DNA of 5,394 bases from Acidobacteriota bacterium (lineage in GTDB: Bacteria; Acidobacteriota; Polarisedimenticolia; J045): positions 2,518,397 through 2,523,790 of the forward strand of contig CP070706.1 of the NCBI GenBank assembly GCA_020350085.1, read 5' to 3'. Made by a program: the position numbers and the translations under genes. This document shows positions 1-5,394 of the stretch, one piece after another (within the stretch, counting starts at the first letter, position 1; each line of letters begins with the position of its first letter). Under the pieces are notes generated by a model. It had not been told where the DNA came from. It worked only from the letters and a program-made list of their open reading frames with translations, and did no database searches.

Positions 1-24
1 CACGCCGCCGCGAGCGGCGGCGTG
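1..24. repeat. Perfect inverted repeat inside the larC 3' region
   Basis: Arms CACGCCGCCG (1-10) and CGGCGGCGTG (15-24) are perfect reverse complements around a 4-base loop. The element lies within the coding sequence of the LarC C-terminal part, where it encodes an Ala/Gly-rich stretch, and touches the window edge, so its full length is unknown. Confidence 0.7.
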
Positions 25-510
25 ACGACAGTCCTCGAACTCGGGCTGTCGGCGAACGGGCCGCCCCCGCCGATCGAGAGCGCGCTTGACGCGCACCGCG
101 CCCCACGGCGTGTCCACCGAGACAACGTCGCGATCCCACTCGGCCCGCGCCTGCCGGTGCATCCGCACGCCGAGCGTCGAGCTGTGCTCGAGCAGATCGC
201 GGCTGAGCGAGTCCTCGTGCTCCGGATCGGTCAGCACGGTCAGCAGGAAGCCGGGGCGGCCCTTCTTCATCAGCACGCTCTGCACGAACGCATCACGAGC
301 GCCGGCTTCGATCATCCGCTCGAGCAGCACCGGAACGTCCTGCGGCAGCATGTCGTCGATCGCGCACTGCAAAACGGACAGCACTCGCGAGAGCGCGCCC
401 GCCTCGAGCGTGCCGAGCAGGCCTCGTACGACGTTCGCCGTTCGCGCGTCCTCGTAGGATCCGGCGCCGAAGCCCGTGCGTTCGGTGATCATCGCGGGAG
501 GCGTCGAGAA
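1..510 (-). CDS. larC: LarC C-terminal part (LarC2) in the -1 frame, 3' end outside window
   Basis: Reading the minus strand from the TTC at 510-508 gives 170 codons without a stop to position 1, and the protein is plainly the C-terminal half of LarC. It shows FSTPPAMITERTGFGAG, then CAIDDMLPQDVPVLLERM, the strongly conserved VLMKKGRPGFLL, TLGVR, DTPWGAVRVK and PEFEDCR. Joined after Arg209 of the N-terminal part, the spacing between TPTGAAIL and GFGAG matches the family residue for residue, which puts the shift at or very near 510. The joined protein would have 379 residues inside the window, with roughly 20-40 more expected beyond it. An ATG at 492-490 overlaps the upstream TGA (ATGA), so a stand-alone start at MITERTGFGAG is also possible. 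Codon use is as GC3-rich as in the neighbours and no further stop or shift is seen, so the segment still looks like coding sequence under constraint or only recently shifted. Confidence 0.85.
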
Positions 511-1136
511 CGTCGTGACACCGCGCGCAGGATGGCGGCTCCCGTCGGGGTGACCAGCTCGCGAGCGACCGGCCCGCCGACGATCGGTACACCGATGAGC
601 AGCTCCGCGGTGGCCGGCGCGGGCACCGGCAGCCGGCCGTGCGCGCTCGTGACCGTTCCGCCGCCAAGCGGAATCGGCACGGCGCAGCTGACCGTCTCCA
701 CGCCGAACTCGTCGAGCCCGAGGCAGGCCCCCGCGATGTCGATCAGCGCGTCGTCGCCCCCGGCTTCGTGCAGGTGCACGCTCTCGACCGGCCGGCCGTG
801 GACCTTGGCCTCGGCGGCGAACAACCGCTCGATGGCGTCGCGGCTGCGCCCCGCCGCGCGTGGCGGGAGGTCGCCGCGAGCCACGACCTCGAGCATCTGT
901 TCGAGCGTCCTCGAGTGGCCCGAGCGATCGACGTCGACCGCGACGCGCGCCGCGTCGATCGCCCCGTGCGTCGTGCGCGCGACGCGCACCGTCACCCCGG
1001 ACAAGCCCAGCCGCTCGGGAAGGCGTTCGAGTACCGCTGGCGCGAGGCCCAGGTCGATGAGCAAAGCGAGCCACATGTCGCCGCTGATACCGGCGAACGG
1101 GTCCACGTGGAGATGGCGAGCCGAAGGGAAGACCAT
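489..1136 (-). CDS. larC: LarC N-terminal part (LarC1), nickel insertion enzyme
   Basis: LarC (DUF111) is the CTP-dependent nickel insertion enzyme that completes the nickel-pincer nucleotide cofactor of lactate racemase and related LarA proteins, acting after LarB and LarE. From the ATG at 1136 this frame encodes 215 residues with clear family motifs: HVDPFAGISGDM (10-21), VHLHEAGGDDALIDIAG (120-136), the GGGTVTSAHGRLPVPAPAT region (about 159-177), and ELVTPTGAAIL (about 193-203). The last six codons (SRRLPR after Arg209) do not fit the family, and the frame stops at TGA 489-491, whereas the expected continuation lies in the -1 frame. An alternative GTG start at 1160 adds eight residues, but it lies within a GC-rich hairpin and has no ribosome site. 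GGATGG before 1136 is a modest, closely spaced site. The gene follows sufT after 81 bases on the same strand, so it may be in the same transcript. Family assignment is firm; whether this is a separate subunit or half of a fused protein is open. Confidence 0.88.
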   Translation of the reverse strand: MVFPSARHLHVDPFAGISGDMWLALLIDLGLAPAVLERLPERLGLSGVTVRVARTTHGAIDAARVAVDVDRSGHSRTLEQMLEVVARGDLPPRAAGRSRDAIERLFAAEAKVHGRPVESVHLHEAGGDDALIDIAGACLGLDEFGVETVSCAVPIPLGGGTVTSAHGRLPVPAPATAELLIGVPIVGGPVARELVTPTGAAILRAVSRRSRRLPR

Positions 1137-1144
1137 GCGTCCAT

Positions 1145-1166
1145 CCGCGGGGAAGCTCACCCGCGG
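1145..1166. repeat. GC-rich inverted repeat just upstream of larC
   Basis: Two perfect 7-base arms (CCGCGGG and CCCGCGG) surround an 8-base loop. The hairpin overlaps the alternative GTG start of larC at 1160 and ends 8 bases before the preferred ATG at 1136. No U-run follows on either strand, so it is not a typical intrinsic terminator. It could hold down translation of larC or simply reflect base composition. Confidence 0.5.
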
Positions 1167-1170
1167 GGGG

Positions 1171-1194
1171 ATCTTAACCCGGATTATTCATGAA
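1171..1194 (-). promoter_or_regulatory. AT-rich island in the sufT-larC gap, possible weak promoter
   Basis: The gap between sufT and larC contains a clearly AT-richer patch in a GC-rich region. On the minus strand it includes AATAAT (1183-1188), five of six matches to a sigma-70 -10 box, and the 8-base palindrome TTCATGAA (1187-1194). No convincing -35 box lies at the usual distance upstream, so a separate larC promoter is only a possibility. Confidence 0.2.
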
Positions 1195-1217
1195 CCCCTC
1201 TGCCGAGGACGGGCTCG

Positions 1218-1568
1218 TCAGAAAAAGCCGAGCTCCAGCTTGGCCTCTTCGGACATCAGTGACGGGTTCCAGGGCGGATCCCACACCAGCTCGACGTGAG
1301 CGCTCGCGACGCCCGGAACGCCGGCGACCTTGCGCTCGACTTCTCCTGGCAGCGATCCGGCCACGGGACAGGCCGGCGACGTCAGCGTCATGCGAATCAT
1401 GACCTGATGCGCGTCGTTGATGTCGATGTCGTAGATCAGCCCCAGCGAGTAGATGTTGACCGGGATTTCCGGATCGTAGACCGAGCACAGGGCGTCGACG
1501 ATCTGCTGGCGCAGATCGGGCGAGGCGTCCTCGAGATTTGTCTCGCGCGGCTGGGTCTGCTCGCTCAT
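1218..1568 (-). CDS. sufT: SufT, DUF59/MIP18-family Fe-S maturation protein
   Basis: This 116-residue protein belongs to the DUF59 (MIP18/PaaD-like) family, whose SufT members act in Fe-S cluster maturation or carriage, especially when iron-sulfur demand is high. Visible family motifs are VYDPEIPVNIYSLGLIYDI (about 30-48), MTLTSPACPVAGSLP (60-74) with the conserved Cys67, and a C-terminal WDPPWNPSLMSEEAKLELG segment (96-114) typical of the SUF-operon version. There is no signal peptide or membrane segment. It starts 17 bases after the sufU stop; a GAGAGAGG purine tract lies 10-12 bases before the ATG, a slightly long spacing. The frame stays open far upstream through sufU, but that extension is a GC-rich shadow, and the conserved protein begins shortly after this ATG. 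The general family is secure; the exact biochemical role (carrier, assembly factor or targeting factor) is less settled. Confidence 0.93.
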   Translation of the reverse strand: MSEQTQPRETNLEDASPDLRQQIVDALCSVYDPEIPVNIYSLGLIYDIDINDAHQVMIRMTLTSPACPVAGSLPGEVERKVAGVPGVASAHVELVWDPPWNPSLMSEEAKLELGFF

Positions 1569-1585
1569 CGCTTCGGCATCCTCTC

Positions 1586-2038
1586 TCACTCTGTCGAAAC
1601 GGTCTTGGCCACGTCCTCGAGCGCTGCCCGGAGCGTATGCCAGGCGAGCGTGGCGCACTTGACGCGCACCGGAAACTCCCGCACGCCGGAGAACACCGCG
1701 AGCTTGTCCAGCTCGGCGGGGGGCAGAACCGGAGCGTCCCGACTGGTCAGCATGTCGTGAAACAAGTGGAACAGTCGATCGACCTCGGCGACGGAGCGGC
1801 CCTTGATCGCTTCCGTCATCATCGATGCCGAGGCGGTCGAGATGGCGCAACCCGAGCCTTCGAATCCGACATCGCGCACGAGATCGTCTTCGATGACGAG
1901 ATAGACCGTAATGCGATCGCCGCACAGCGGATTGTGACCGTCCGCGCTGCGGTTAGCGCGATCGGGGTGGCACAGGTTCCGCGGCCGCTTGCTGTGATCG
2001 AGAATGACCTCTTGGTAGAGCTCTCTCAAGTCGCTCAT
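1586..2038 (-). CDS. sufU: SufU, zinc-dependent sulfurtransferase partner of SufS
   Basis: SufU accepts persulfide sulfur from SufS and passes it toward the SufBCD scaffold; it descends from the IscU/NifU fold but acts as a zinc-containing transferase. The product has 150 residues. The metal ligands are all present: Cys39 and Asp41 in NPLCGD, Cys64 in GSGCAIS and Cys128 in VKCATLAW. Arg125 just before the last Cys also matches the SufU pattern. The stretch of roughly 60 residues between Cys64 and Cys128 carries the extra insertion that separates SufU from IscU, and the IscU LPPVK chaperone-recognition motif is not apparent, both of which favour SufU over IscU. The start ATG shares its A with the sufS stop (TGATG), and a good GGAGG ribosome site sits 10 bases upstream inside sufS. 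Older annotation would call this a NifU-like or IscU-like protein. Confidence 0.95.
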   Translation of the reverse strand: MSDLRELYQEVILDHSKRPRNLCHPDRANRSADGHNPLCGDRITVYLVIEDDLVRDVGFEGSGCAISTASASMMTEAIKGRSVAEVDRLFHLFHDMLTSRDAPVLPPAELDKLAVFSGVREFPVRVKCATLAWHTLRAALEDVAKTVSTE

Positions 2039-3309
2039 CAGCCGAACACCTCCCGCACCCGCTGCAGGCCGGCCACCAACATGTCGATCTCCTCGCGCGT
2101 GTTGTAGAGCGCGAACGAGGCGCGCGTGGTCGCCGGCACCCCGAAACGATCCATCAGCGGCTGAGCGCAGTGGTGTCCCGCGCGAACGGCGATCCCCTCG
2201 CTGTCGAGCACCGTGGCTACGTCGTGCGGATGAACGCCGTCGATAGTCATCGAGATCACCGGGGCCTTGGCGCGGGCGGTGCCGACGATGCGCAGCCCGG
2301 AAACGCCGGACAAAGCCTCCGTCGCCTGCGCGAGCAGCGCCGATTCCCACGCCGCCACCCGCTCGAGTCCGAGCTGCTCGAGGTAATCGATCGCCGCCGC
2401 GAAGCCAACGGCGCCGGCGATGTTCGGTGTGCCGGCCTCGAAGCGGTGCGGTATGTCGTTGTAGATCGTCCGCTCGAACGTCACCGAACGGATCATTTCA
2501 CCGCCGGCCTGGTAGGGTGGCATCGCCTCGAGCAGCTCGCCCCTGGCGTAGAGGGCCCCGATGCCGCTCGGTCCGTACATCTTGTGCGCCGAAAAGGCGA
2601 AAAAGTCGCACCCCAGCTCGCGCACGCTGACGCGCTGGTGTGCGACGGCCTGGGCGCCGTCGACGAGAACGGGAACACCTTGCGCGTGCGCCAGCCGGAC
2701 GAGGTCCCGCACCGGGTTGATCGTGCCGAGCGCGTTCGACGTGTGGATCAACGCCACCAAAGCCGTGCGCGGGCCGAGCCGCCTCTCGAATGCTTCGAGA
2801 TCGAGCTCCCCGTCGTCCGTGACCGGTACCACGCGCAGCTGCGCCCCGGTCTGCTCGCGGAGGATCTGCCACGGCACGATGTTCGCGTGGTGCTCCATCC
2901 CGCTGATCAGGATCTCCTCGCCGGACGACAGGCGGGGGCGCGCAAAAGACTGCGCGACGAGATTGATCGCCTCGGTGGCGCCGCGAACGAAGACGATCTC
3001 CCGCGCGTTTTCGGCGTCGACGAAAGCGCGTAGCCGCTCGCGAGCGTCTTCATAGGCCGACGTCGCGAGCTGGCTGAGGTGATGCACGCCGCGGTGCACG
3101 TTGGAGTACTCGGTTTCGTAAAAGCGCTTGATGCGCTCGATCACCTGGCGCGGTTTTTGTGTGCTGGCGGCATTGTCGAGATAGACGAGCCGCTTGTCGT
3201 GCACCAGGCGAGAGAGAATCGGAAAATCAGCCCGCACGCGCTCGACATCGTAGGGAACTCGATCGATGTCGTGGGCGGGAAGGCCGGCGGCTCTGTCGCT
3301 GGTACTCAT
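2038..3309 (-). CDS. sufS: SufS, group II cysteine desulfurase
   Basis: SufS is a cytoplasmic pyridoxal-phosphate enzyme that converts L-cysteine to L-alanine and leaves a persulfide on its active-site cysteine, the sulfur source for Fe-S assembly. The 423-residue product has the full aminotransferase class V fold: YLDNAAST near residue 43, MEHHANIVPW (138-147) with the His that stacks on the cofactor, LVDGAQA with Asp217, the PLP lysine K243 in SAHKMYGP, and the group II active-site segment RAGHHCAQP (376-384) with catalytic Cys381. Arg396 in TTRASFALYNT is the expected substrate carboxylate ligand. HPHD (360-363) places His362 nineteen residues before the catalytic Cys, matching the B. subtilis His known to exchange zinc ligands with SufU; this agrees with the sufU gene next door. 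The N-terminal extension of about 20 residues before the conserved start is ordinary for SufS. The ATG lies in ATGA with the sufD stop and has no strong Shine-Dalgarno sequence close by, so coupling to sufD translation is likely. Confidence 0.97.
   Translation of the reverse strand: MSTSDRAAGLPAHDIDRVPYDVERVRADFPILSRLVHDKRLVYLDNAASTQKPRQVIERIKRFYETEYSNVHRGVHHLSQLATSAYEDARERLRAFVDAENAREIVFVRGATEAINLVAQSFARPRLSSGEEILISGMEHHANIVPWQILREQTGAQLRVVPVTDDGELDLEAFERRLGPRTALVALIHTSNALGTINPVRDLVRLAHAQGVPVLVDGAQAVAHQRVSVRELGCDFFAFSAHKMYGPSGIGALYARGELLEAMPPYQAGGEMIRSVTFERTIYNDIPHRFEAGTPNIAGAVGFAAAIDYLEQLGLERVAAWESALLAQATEALSGVSGLRIVGTARAKAPVISMTIDGVHPHDVATVLDSEGIAVRAGHHCAQPLMDRFGVPATTRASFALYNTREEIDMLVAGLQRVREVFG
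2049..2053 (-). promoter_or_regulatory. Shine-Dalgarno site for sufU
   Basis: The minus strand reads GGGAGGTG here, inside the last codons of sufS, with GGAGG ending 10 bases before the sufU ATG at 2038. It is the clearest ribosome binding site in the window. It supports that ATG as the start and suggests sufU can be initiated independently as well as by coupling through the TGATG junction. Confidence 0.6.
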
Positions 3310-4664
3310 TCGTCTGCCGTGCGGTCCTCGTCAGCCAGTCGGCCGGAGAAAGCCGCTTCGATGCCCTCGCGCAGCGGCTCGCAGCCGAGCTCGTCGAGCA
3401 CTGCCGCGACGAAGGCGTGGATCAGCATCTCGCGCGCCTGCCGCGTGCCGATGCCGCGCGCGCGCAGGTAGAACATCGCGTCCGCGTCGAGCTGGCCGAT
3501 CGTCGCCCCGTGCGTGCAGCGCACGTCGTCGGCGTAGATCTCGAGCTGCGGGCGCGAGTGAGCCAAAGCCCGATCCGAGAGCAGCAGATTGGCATTGGAC
3601 TGCACGGCGTCGGTCTTCTGCGCCCCCTCGCGCACCACGATGCGGCCGTTGAACACCGAGCGGGCGCGGTCGGCGAGAACGCCTCGGTACAGCTCGTGGC
3701 TGGTGCAATGCGCCGCCGCGTGATCGAGAACCGTGTGGCTGTCGACGTGCTGCCGTTCGCCGATGACGTACAGACCGAACAAAGCCGCGTGCGCGCCCTC
3801 ACCCGCGAGCTCGGCGCTCACGTCGTGGCGCGCTAGAGCGGCCCCGAAGTTGAAACTGAAGCTCCGAATCGTGCTGTCGCGTTGCTGATGGGCGCGGACG
3901 ACGCCGATGTGGTAAGCGCGGTGCGAGTCGGACTGGATGCGGACGTGATCGATTCTCGCGGCCGGGCCGGCGACGAGCTCCGTCACGCCGTTCGAGAGGT
4001 AAGTCTTATCGGCTGCACCGGCGTGGATCTCGATCAGCGTCAGCTCGCTCTCGGCACCCGCCACGACGAGCGTGCGCGGGTGCACGGCGCGCGGCTGATC
4101 GGCTCCGGAGGCAAGGTGGACGATCTCGATCGGTCGCTCGAGCTTGACCGCTTCGGGAACGAGAATGACCGCGCCGTCGGCGAGAAACGCGGTGTTCAGC
4201 GCCGCGAAGCCGTGCTCGCTGCGGCCCGCCTGACGGGTCAGATGCGGCTCGATCGTCTCGGGATGGTCGCGGAGAATCTGCGCCAGCGAGCCCAGGACGA
4301 CCTCGGGGGGAAGCCCGTCGAGCTCGGAGAGCTCGCGCACGAGCCTTCCTTCGACGAAAACCAGCCGTGGGCCGTCGGGGGCGGCGAGATTCACGAACGG
4401 CACGCTCCCGATCGTCGCGGCGCCGACCTCGCTCGGACCGTCGCCGGCCGGCTCGAACCGCGTCGTCGTGATCGGCTCGACGTTGGTCTGACGCCACTGC
4501 TCGTCGCGCGGCGAGGGGAAGCCCGTCTCTTCGAAGCTCTCGATCGCCTGCTGGCGCATGCGACGCAGCCACAGCGGCGCCGAGCGATCCAGCTCGCCGG
4601 CGAGCTGGCGGTAGCTCTGCAAAAAGCCGTCCCGGGCGGCAGCGGCGGGGCTCGTCGTGCTCAT
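3306..4664 (-). CDS. sufD: SufD, Fe-S cluster assembly scaffold subunit
   Basis: SufD is the non-ATPase partner that pairs with SufB and SufC in the SUF scaffold complex. With the chosen ATG at 4664 the protein has 452 residues, normal for SufD. The N-terminal helical part holds the typical FPSPRDEQWRQTNV motif (about residues 49-62), followed by the long beta-helix core. The conserved C-terminal segment CTHGATIGQLD (383-393) matches the SufD/SufB motif, with Cys383 and His385 corresponding to residues known to matter at the SufB-SufD interface in E. coli. It continues into the family's FYLRARGI stretch and a C-terminal helical domain. A GTG at 4697 in the same frame would add 11 residues and overlap the sufC stop as GTGA. 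I prefer ATG 4664 because an AAAGAGAT purine tract lies a few bases upstream and the extra residues (Arg-rich, encoded partly by a duplicated segment) do not look like SufD. The stop overlaps the sufS start as ATGA, indicating coupled translation. Confidence 0.94.
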   Translation of the reverse strand: MSTTSPAAAARDGFLQSYRQLAGELDRSAPLWLRRMRQQAIESFEETGFPSPRDEQWRQTNVEPITTTRFEPAGDGPSEVGAATIGSVPFVNLAAPDGPRLVFVEGRLVRELSELDGLPPEVVLGSLAQILRDHPETIEPHLTRQAGRSEHGFAALNTAFLADGAVILVPEAVKLERPIEIVHLASGADQPRAVHPRTLVVAGAESELTLIEIHAGAADKTYLSNGVTELVAGPAARIDHVRIQSDSHRAYHIGVVRAHQQRDSTIRSFSFNFGAALARHDVSAELAGEGAHAALFGLYVIGERQHVDSHTVLDHAAAHCTSHELYRGVLADRARSVFNGRIVVREGAQKTDAVQSNANLLLSDRALAHSRPQLEIYADDVRCTHGATIGQLDADAMFYLRARGIGTRQAREMLIHAFVAAVLDELGCEPLREGIEAAFSGRLADEDRTADE

Positions 4665-4678
4665 CACACCATCTCTTT

Positions 4679-4709
4679 CGCGCTGGCCGGCTCTCACGCG
4701 CTGGCCGGC
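4679..4709. repeat. 13-base direct repeat spanning the sufC stop codon
   Basis: The 13-mer CGCGCTGGCCGGC (plus strand) occurs at 4679-4691 and again at 4697-4709, a period of 18 bases. One copy encodes the last residues of SufC (PASA); the other lies in the sufC-sufD gap after the stop. It looks like a small tandem duplication across the gene end. Confidence 0.8.
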
Positions 4710-5394
4710 GAGGTGTCTGCTGCAGCGTCTCGTGCAGCGTCCGCGGCGTGCTCCTCGATCCAGCGATAGCCCTTCTTCTCGAGCTCGACGGCGAGCTGCC
4801 TGTCACCGGAGCGGATGATTTTCCCGCCGGCGAGCACGTGAACGACATCGGGCACGATGTGATTGAGCAGCCGCTGGTAGTGCGTCACGATGACGATGGC
4901 CCGCTCGGGGCTGCGCATCGCGTTGACGCCTTCGGCGACCATCTGCAGTGCGTCGATGTCCAATCCGGAGTCGGTCTCGTCGAGCACGCACAGCGAAGGC
5001 TCCAGAACGGCCATTTGAAAGATCTCGTTGCGCTTCTTTTCACCGCCCGAAAACCCGGCGTTGACCGGCCGCTGCAGCAGGCTCTCATCGAGGTGCAGAA
5101 TCTTCAGCTTCTCGCGCACGAGCTTGAGGAACTCCATCGCGTCGAGCTCCGACTCGCCGCGATGCTTGCGGACGGCATTGAGCGCTGCCTTGAGAAAGTA
5201 CAGATTACCCACCCCGGGAACTTCCACCGGGTACTGGAACGCCATGAAGATCCCCTCGCGGGCTCGCTCTTCCGGCTCCAGCTCCAGCAGGTTCCTCCCG
5301 TTGTAGACGATCTCGCCGCGCGTGACCTCGAAAGCGTCGCGACCCGCGATGACCTGAGCCAGCGTGCTCTTGCCCGAGCCGTTCGGGCCCATGA
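4694..5394 (-). CDS. sufC: SufC, Fe-S cluster assembly ATPase (5' end outside window)
   Basis: SufC is the cytoplasmic ABC-type ATPase of the SufBCD scaffold, which uses ATP to drive conformational changes during iron-sulfur cluster assembly. Counting from the internal Met at 5392, the 232 visible residues contain Walker A GPNGSGKST (2-10), the Q-loop in AFQYP (Q53), the SufC-type signature FSGGEKKR (114-121), Walker B LCVLDE (134-139), the D-loop SGLD (142-145) and the H-loop THYQRLL (H171). Family members are about 250-260 residues and have a first strand before Walker A, so roughly 30 N-terminal residues lie beyond 5394. The Met at 5392 is therefore not the true start: family members read A-(I/L)-M-G-P-N here, and the two bases left (TC) fit an Ile or Leu codon. 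There is no membrane segment. The C-terminal tail after WIEEH is Ala- and Asp-rich and low in complexity. sufD follows directly, and sufB is expected just upstream. The overall sequence resembles gammaproteobacterial SufC. The identification is secure. Confidence 0.96.
   Translation of the reverse strand, partial: MGPNGSGKSTLAQVIAGRDAFEVTRGEIVYNGRNLLELEPEERAREGIFMAFQYPVEVPGVGNLYFLKAALNAVRKHRGESELDAMEFLKLVREKLKILHLDESLLQRPVNAGFSGGEKKRNEIFQMAVLEPSLCVLDETDSGLDIDALQMVAEGVNAMRSPERAIVIVTHYQRLLNHIVPDVVHVLAGGKIIRSGDRQLAVELEKKGYRWIEEHAADAARDAAADTSPASA

Noticed and set aside
489..570. Canonical -1 slippery heptamer in larC
   Set aside because: I read the codons from TPTGAAIL to the stop and found no X-XXY-YYZ heptamer in frame, so any programmed shift would need a non-canonical site.
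1195..1217. Possible terminator after sufT
   Set aside because: Only a 4-base complementarity (CGAG/CTCG) is present, and the T-run at 1218-1226 lies before it inside the sufT stop region, so it does not form an intrinsic terminator.
22..1299. Long plus-strand open frame of 425 codons opposite larC
   Set aside because: It is antisense to clear LarC motifs, is rich in Arg, Ser and Ala with no recognisable domain, and runs across the larC start and into sufT. It is a typical shadow in GC-rich DNA.
1569..1925. Upstream extension of the sufT frame through sufU
   Set aside because: The extension is an Arg-rich out-of-frame reading of sufU; SufT-family conservation begins only after the ATG at 1568.
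2170..3033. Plus-strand open frame of 287 codons opposite sufS
   Set aside because: It lies wholly within sufS on the other strand and shows no family motif.
3882..4769. Plus-strand open frame of 295 codons opposite sufD
   Set aside because: It is antisense to a well-conserved sufD and the end of sufC, has no recognisable motif, and its composition is that of a reverse-complement shadow.
1..5394. RNA genes, CRISPR array, mobile element, or a wholly new gene system
   Set aside because: No tRNA or rRNA signature, spaced repeat array, transposase or terminal repeat pair is visible, and every gene belongs to a known SUF or Lar family.

Overview
This GC-rich window (third codon positions are almost always G or C) holds one continuous, fully minus-strand gene cluster and no gene on the plus strand. 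Read in the direction of transcription, from position 5394 down to 1, the order is sufC (start cut off by the window edge), sufD, sufS, sufU, sufT (DUF59), then larC (end cut off by the window edge). There are no RNA genes, CRISPR arrays or insertion sequences that I can see, and no gene-free stretch longer than about 80 bases.

The first five genes are the SUF pathway for iron-sulfur cluster assembly. SufS takes sulfur from cysteine, SufU receives it as a zinc-bound persulfide carrier, SufC and SufD (with SufB, presumably just upstream outside the window) form the scaffold ATPase complex, and SufT helps cluster maturation or delivery. Junctions are very tight: sufD/sufS share ATGA, sufS/sufU share the A of TGATG, sufU and sufT are 17 bases apart, and the sufC stop lies about 30 bases before the preferred sufD start. 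This implies one transcript with translational coupling.

The last gene, larC, encodes the enzyme that inserts nickel into the pincer nucleotide cofactor first found in lactate racemase. It follows sufT after an 81-base gap that holds an AT-richer island and a GC-rich hairpin. Its most notable property is a frame change. The N-terminal half ends at a TGA at 489-491, while the conserved C-terminal half continues in the -1 frame from about position 510 to the window edge with no stop. The larC2 reading frame also has an ATG overlapping the larC1 stop as ATGA. It may be a programmed frameshift (as I recall described for Lactobacillus LarC), a split gene with coupled re-initiation, a sequence error, or early decay.

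The organism is probably a GC-rich member of the Pseudomonadota. SufC reads very like gammaproteobacterial SufC, and the B-C-D-S-U-T style of operon with SufU instead of SufE fits Xanthomonadales or Steroidobacter-like lineages. This placement comes from remembered family resemblance only and is uncertain.
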